From Thermoleophilaceae bacterium (GTDB lineage Bacteria; Actinomycetota; Thermoleophilia; Solirubrobacterales; Thermoleophilaceae): a stretch of DNA of 12,210 nucleotides. Under the pieces are notes generated by a model, which had not been told where the DNA came from, did not search any database, and was given only the letters and a program-made list of their open reading frames with translations. The DNA lies in contig JACCUC010000140.1 of the NCBI GenBank assembly GCA_013812065.1, forward strand, positions 1-12,210, given 5' to 3'. The position numbers were made by a program, and so were the translations under genes. Shown here in pieces: positions 9,770-12,210 of the stretch; position 1 is the first letter of the stretch, and each line of letters starts with the position of its first letter.

Positions 9770-9836
9770 AGCTTGGACTTCGTCTGCGGCGCATGCCGCC
9801 GCATCTCGAGGTGGGCTTCGCAGCCCGCCTTTTTTT
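9770..9836 (+). ncRNA. rimP leader RNA, putative attenuator
   Basis: This is the predicted leader of about 67 nt between the promoter and the terminator. It can form a small stem at the start (GGAC with GTCT) and a 7-bp perfect stem, TGCGGCG at 9785-9791 with CGCCGCA at 9797-9803, around a 5-nt loop. It ends in the intrinsic terminator. A weak alternative pairing, CATC at 9802-9805 with GGTG at 9810-9813, would use terminator bases and could act as an antiterminator. A comparable rimP leader attenuator upstream of rimP-nusA is described from alphaproteobacteria. Homology to it is not shown here. Confidence 0.5.
9809..9836 (+). terminator. intrinsic terminator between dtd and rimP
   Basis: The arms GGTGGGCT (9810-9817) and AGCCCGCC (9822-9829) form eight pairs, including one G-T, extended by A9809-T9830. 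They close a TCGC tetraloop and are followed by seven T (9830-9836). It ends the dtd transcript. Because a promoter lies about 50 nt upstream, it also stands between that promoter and rimP, so expression of rimP-nusA requires readthrough. Confidence 0.85.
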
Positions 9837-9863
9837 CGCCCCAAACCGCCTCAGACCACCGAT

Positions 9864-10280
9864 TTGCAGCCCACCCAGACCGACATCGAGACCCGGCTCG
9901 CCGCCGTCGAGCCCGACGTGGAGGTGCTCCTCTGCAAGCCGATCGCCGCCGAGAAGATGCGTCTCGTGATCGATCACCCCGACGGCGTCAGCCTTACCCT
10001 GTGCGAGCGGGTGACCGGCCATCTGGGCGAGCTTCTGCGCGACATCGGCCTCGAGGTCTCCTCGCCCGGGCCCGAGCGGCCGCTCACCAAGCCCGACCAC
10101 TTCCGGCGCTACGTCGGTCGACGGGCGCGCGTGCGCACGCGCGAGCCGCGCGAGGGACACAAGAGCTTCACCGGCGAGCTCGTCGACGCCTCGGACGTAG
10201 CCGTGACGCTCGCCGCCGACGGGGGGGTCGTGTCGATCCCCTACGGCGACATCAACCGCGGCAACCTGGTCGCGGAATGA
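9864..10280 (+). CDS. rimP: ribosome maturation factor RimP
   Basis: RimP assists 30S subunit maturation and is normally encoded just before nusA, as here. The product from TTG 9864 is 138 residues, slightly short because the N-terminal strand region is compact. The N-terminal alpha/beta domain (about 6-72) includes MRLVIDHPDGVSLTLCERV and the family hallmark LEVSSPGPERPL (63-74), followed by KPDHFRRYVG. The C-terminal SH3-like domain (about 85-138) ends in IPYGDINRGNLV. No Shine-Dalgarno precedes the TTG, and no other start codon lies between it and the terminator, so the start is accepted by elimination. The gene sits 27 nt after the terminator's T-run. Confidence 0.93.
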   Translation: MQPTQTDIETRLAAVEPDVEVLLCKPIAAEKMRLVIDHPDGVSLTLCERVTGHLGELLRDIGLEVSSPGPERPLTKPDHFRRYVGRRARVRTREPREGHKSFTGELVDASDVAVTLAADGGVVSIPYGDINRGNLVAE

Positions 10281-10324
10281 GGCGCGAGACCGTGACTGTG
10301 CCACACCCGGCAGCGAACCGAAGC

Positions 10325-10329
10325 GAGGG
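10325..10329 (+). promoter_or_regulatory. ribosome binding site of nusA
   Basis: GAGGG lies 8 nt before the ATG at 10338, within the 57-nt gap after rimP. It supports that start and suggests nusA is translated independently of rimP. Confidence 0.6.
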
Positions 10330-10337
10330 CTGAGCCC

Positions 10338-11702
10338 ATGGCAAAGGAGATCGTCGAGGCCGTACACGGGCTCGAGCGCGAGAAGGGCATCTCGGCGGAG
10401 CGGCTGATGACCGCCGTCGAGGACGCGCTCCTGTCCGCCTACAAGAAGACGCCCGACGCCGCCAGGTACGCGCGCGTCGACCTCGACCACGACACCGCGG
10501 ACTTCCGCGTCTGGGAGCTCATGGTCCCGCCCGACCTCGAGGAGGAGCTGCTCGCCGAGGTCGAGATCGAGGAGCCGACGATCGACACCGAGACCGGGGA
10601 GATGAGCGAGCCCGGCGAGCCCGAGATCGCTCCCGAGGTGCTCGCCGCGCACTCCGACCAGATCGACGAGCGCGACGCGACTCCGAGCGGGTTCGGCCGC
10701 ATCGCCGCCCAGACGGCCAAGCAGGTCATCTTCCAGCGCATCCGCGAGGCCGAGCGCGACATGATGTTCGACGAGTACCAGGACCGCGTCGGCGAGCTCA
10801 TCACGGGCATCATCCAGCAGTCGGACAAGCGGTACACGCTCGTGCAGCTGCGCGAGCGCGTCGAGGCCCTGCTGCCCAAGTCGGAGCAGGTCGAGGGCGA
10901 GCGCTACGACCACGGCGCCCGCATCAAGGCCGTGATCACCGAAGTCTCGGCCGACGCCAAGGGCCCGAGCATCATCGTCTCGCGGCGCTCGCCCGAGCTC
11001 ATTCGCGAGCTCTTCGAGCTCGAGGTGCCCGAGGTCGCGGACGGCCTCGTCGAGATCCAGAACGTCGCCCGCGAACCGGGCTATCGCTCGAAGATCGCCG
11101 TCGTGTCGCACGCCAACGGGGTCGATCCGGTCGGCGCCTGCGTCGGGCCGCGCGGCTCGCGCGTGCGCATGGTCGTGTCCGAGCTGCGCGGCGAGAAGAT
11201 CGACATCATCCCCTTCAACGACGAGCCAGCCCGCTTCGTGGCCAAGGCGCTCTCGCCCGCGCGGGTGCGCGAGGTGCTCGTCGACGACGCGGCGCGCCAG
11301 GCGACCGTCATCGTCCCCGACGATCAGCTCTCGCTCGCGATCGGCCGCGAGGGCCAGAACGCCCGCCTCGCCGCCCGCCTCACGGGCTGGCGCGTCGACA
11401 TCCGCTCGGAGACCGAGTTCGCCGAGGAGGAAGCGTCGATGACCTACGAGGACGAGGAGTCGAGCGGCCGCTGCGCGACGATCATGACGACCGGCAAGCG
11501 TTGCCCGAACGCCTCGCTGCCCGGCACGCGCTACTGCGGGCTGCCCGCCCACCAGGCCCTCGAGGGCACCGGCACCGACGAGGTGGCTGCGGTGGCGGGC
11601 GAGGTCGGCGAGGTCGGCGACCCCGACGGCGCCGAGGCCGAGGCCGCGGACTCCTACGCCGCCCTGGAGGAATCGGGCTTGGCGGAGGACCGGACGCCAT
11701 AG
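10338..11702 (+). CDS. nusA: transcription termination/antitermination factor NusA with C-terminal Cys/His extension
   Basis: NusA binds RNA polymerase and nascent RNA and modulates pausing, termination and antitermination. The N-terminal polymerase-binding domain (about 1-145) includes a long acidic stretch (about 64-112) and GRIAAQTAKQVIFQRIREAE (120-139). An S1 domain follows (about 150-215), then KH1 with the GPRG loop at 270-273 and KH2 with the GREG loop at 336-339. The proteobacterial acidic repeats are absent. Instead, about 95 residues follow KH2. They contain C379, C389, C400 and H405 (C-x9-C-x10-C-x4-H), which look like a small metal-binding knuckle, followed by an acidic Ala/Glu-rich tail. 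Mycobacterial NusA, from memory, ends soon after KH2. The stop TAG overlaps the proposed ATA start of ylxR. Confidence 0.96.
   Translation: MAKEIVEAVHGLEREKGISAERLMTAVEDALLSAYKKTPDAARYARVDLDHDTADFRVWELMVPPDLEEELLAEVEIEEPTIDTETGEMSEPGEPEIAPEVLAAHSDQIDERDATPSGFGRIAAQTAKQVIFQRIREAERDMMFDEYQDRVGELITGIIQQSDKRYTLVQLRERVEALLPKSEQVEGERYDHGARIKAVITEVSADAKGPSIIVSRRSPELIRELFELEVPEVADGLVEIQNVAREPGYRSKIAVVSHANGVDPVGACVGPRGSRVRMVVSELRGEKIDIIPFNDEPARFVAKALSPARVREVLVDDAARQATVIVPDDQLSLAIGREGQNARLAARLTGWRVDIRSETEFAEEEASMTYEDEESSGRCATIMTTGKRCPNASLPGTRYCGLPAHQALEGTGTDEVAAVAGEVGEVGDPDGAEAEAADSYAALEESGLAEDRTP
11684..11689 (+). promoter_or_regulatory. ribosome binding site deciding the ylxR start
   Basis: GGAGGA, a near-perfect Shine-Dalgarno, lies in the last codons of nusA, 9 nt before ATA 11699. 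No ATG, GTG or TTG in any frame lies at a suitable distance to explain it otherwise in the ylxR frame, so it points to initiation at the ATA. Confidence 0.6.
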
Positions 11703-11968
11703 CGACTCCCACGCGGCTCTGCCTCGGCTGCCGGCGCCCGCTCCCCAAGAGCGAGCTGCTGCGGCTCGTGGCCGGCGACGGCGAGATCGCAGTTGACCCG
11801 GCGGCGCGCCGGCCGGGTCGCGGCGCCTACCTCTGCCGGCGTCCCGAGTGCCTTGGCGAGGCGGTTCGCCGCCGCGCCTTTGCGCGAGCGCTGCGTGCGC
11901 CCGTGAACATTCCCGAGAAGACCCTAGACTGGATAGGCCAATGGCAAAGAAGCGCGTACACGAGATAG
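11699..11968 (+). CDS. ylxR: YlxR-family RNA-binding protein, apparent ATA start
   Basis: YlxR proteins are small nucleic-acid-binding proteins encoded between nusA and infB, and some have been linked to RNase P. From ATA 11699 the product has 89 residues. It contains the N-terminal CLGC (C8, C11), SELLRLVAGDG, the hallmark GRGAYLC (40-46) with C46, and C51, then a basic helix ending in FARALRAP. No ATG, GTG or TTG occurs in this frame between 11501, deep inside nusA, and a GTG in the middle of the domain near 11768. The frame upstream of 11699 encodes only Arg/Gly-rich shadow sequence. ATA overlaps the nusA stop (ATAG), as ATGA does at other junctions here. The 3' end overlaps infB by 28 nt. 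Confidence 0.85.
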   Translation: MATPTRLCLGCRRPLPKSELLRLVAGDGEIAVDPAARRPGRGAYLCRRPECLGEAVRRRAFARALRAPVNIPEKTLDWIGQWQRSAYTR

Positions 11969-12210
11969 CAAAGGAGAGGGGGATCCCCTCCAAGGAGGTC
12001 ATCGCCCGGCTGCAGGCGGCCGGCTTCGACGTCAAGGCGGCAGCCTCGAGCGTCGACGAGCGCGACATCGCCGTGGCGTTCTCCGGCGGGACGCGCGAGC
12101 AAACGGCCGCGCCGCAGGCCACCGCCGCGCCCGCCGCCCCTGAGGCTCGCGATGACGGTCAGAGCCCTGCGGCCGAACCAGCCTCGAACGGCGGGCCGGC
12201 AGGTCAGCGG
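11941..12210 (+). CDS. infB: translation initiation factor IF-2, N-terminal part, cut by window end
   Basis: IF-2 is the GTPase that delivers initiator tRNA to the 30S subunit. Only the first 90 codons lie in the window. They start at ATG 11941 with MAKKRVHEIAKERGIPSKEV and run through ARLQAAGFDVKAAASSVDE, the IF2_N helical module typical of IF-2 N-termini. An Ala/Pro/Gln-rich linker begins near residue 55 (PQATAAPAAPEA), as in other high-GC bacteria. The G domain lies beyond the edge. The start overlaps ylxR by 28 nt, and a weak GGATAGG sits at 11931-11937. A TAGACT hexamer at 11925-11930, with GTGAAC at 11903-11908 upstream (16-nt spacer), might be an internal promoter. The frame stays open to the last base. 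Confidence 0.95.
   Translation, partial: MAKKRVHEIAKERGIPSKEVIARLQAAGFDVKAAASSVDERDIAVAFSGGTREQTAAPQATAAPAAPEARDDGQSPAAEPASNGGPAGQR

Noticed and set aside
11501..11698. ylxR starting at ATG 11501
   Set aside because: This would overlap nusA by about 200 nt, and the added 66 residues are Arg/Gly-rich shadow sequence. The YlxR domain begins only after 11699.
11672..11702. Programmed -1 frameshift producing a NusA-YlxR fusion
   Set aside because: The frame relation (-1) would allow it, but there is no slippery heptamer before the nusA stop. A good ribosome site before ATA explains YlxR more simply.
9756..12122. 788-codon open frame on the - strand opposite rimP, nusA, ylxR and infB
   Set aside because: It is antisense to four clearly recognised genes. 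Its sequence is compositionally biased (Arg, Leu, Val, Asp, Gly, Ala) without recognisable domains, as expected from the complement of GC-rich codons.

Overview
The window is a GC-rich bacterial chromosomal segment with all genes on the + strand. It carries pyrimidine biosynthesis, nucleotide/CoA metabolism and the transcription-translation cluster. The best guess for the host is an actinobacterium, possibly a deep-branching class such as Thermoleophilia. The reasons are base composition, frequent GTG/TTG starts, and the order mihF-gmk-rpoZ-coaBC downstream of carAB, which is the actinobacterial arrangement (mycobacteria have carA-carB-pyrF-mihF-gmk-rpoZ-coaBC). The lineage is inferred from synteny and was not tested by a database search.

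Region 1 (1-6066) is a tight pyrimidine operon: the 3' part of carA, then carB, pyrK and pyrD. CarA and CarB make carbamoyl phosphate. PyrD with PyrK is the two-subunit NAD-linked (class 1B) dihydroorotate dehydrogenase. Junctions are 9 nt apart or overlapping, which suggests translational coupling.

Region 2 (6067-9191) holds mihF (actinobacterial integration host factor), gmk, rpoZ, coaBC and a small TPR protein. mihF has a -10-like hexamer placed so that its ATG could be at the 5' end of the mRNA. gmk/rpoZ and coaBC/TPR overlap by 4 nt.

Region 3 (9192-12210) holds dtd, then the conserved rimP-nusA-ylxR-infB cluster, with infB cut by the window edge. A consensus-like promoter sits on the dtd stop codon. 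It is followed by a roughly 67-nt leader with two hairpins, the second a textbook intrinsic terminator upstream of rimP, so the cluster is probably controlled by attenuation.

Most of the window is housekeeping, and I see no mobile element, CRISPR array, defence system or tRNA/rRNA gene. The points that deserve a second look are: ylxR, which has no ATG/GTG/TTG start compatible with its conserved domain but has a strong Shine-Dalgarno ideally placed before an ATA overlapping the nusA stop; NusA, whose C-terminal extension carries a Cys3-His cluster that looks metal-binding; the promoter-leader-terminator before rimP; a serine where CoaBC normally has its flap cysteine; and a possible leaderless mihF.
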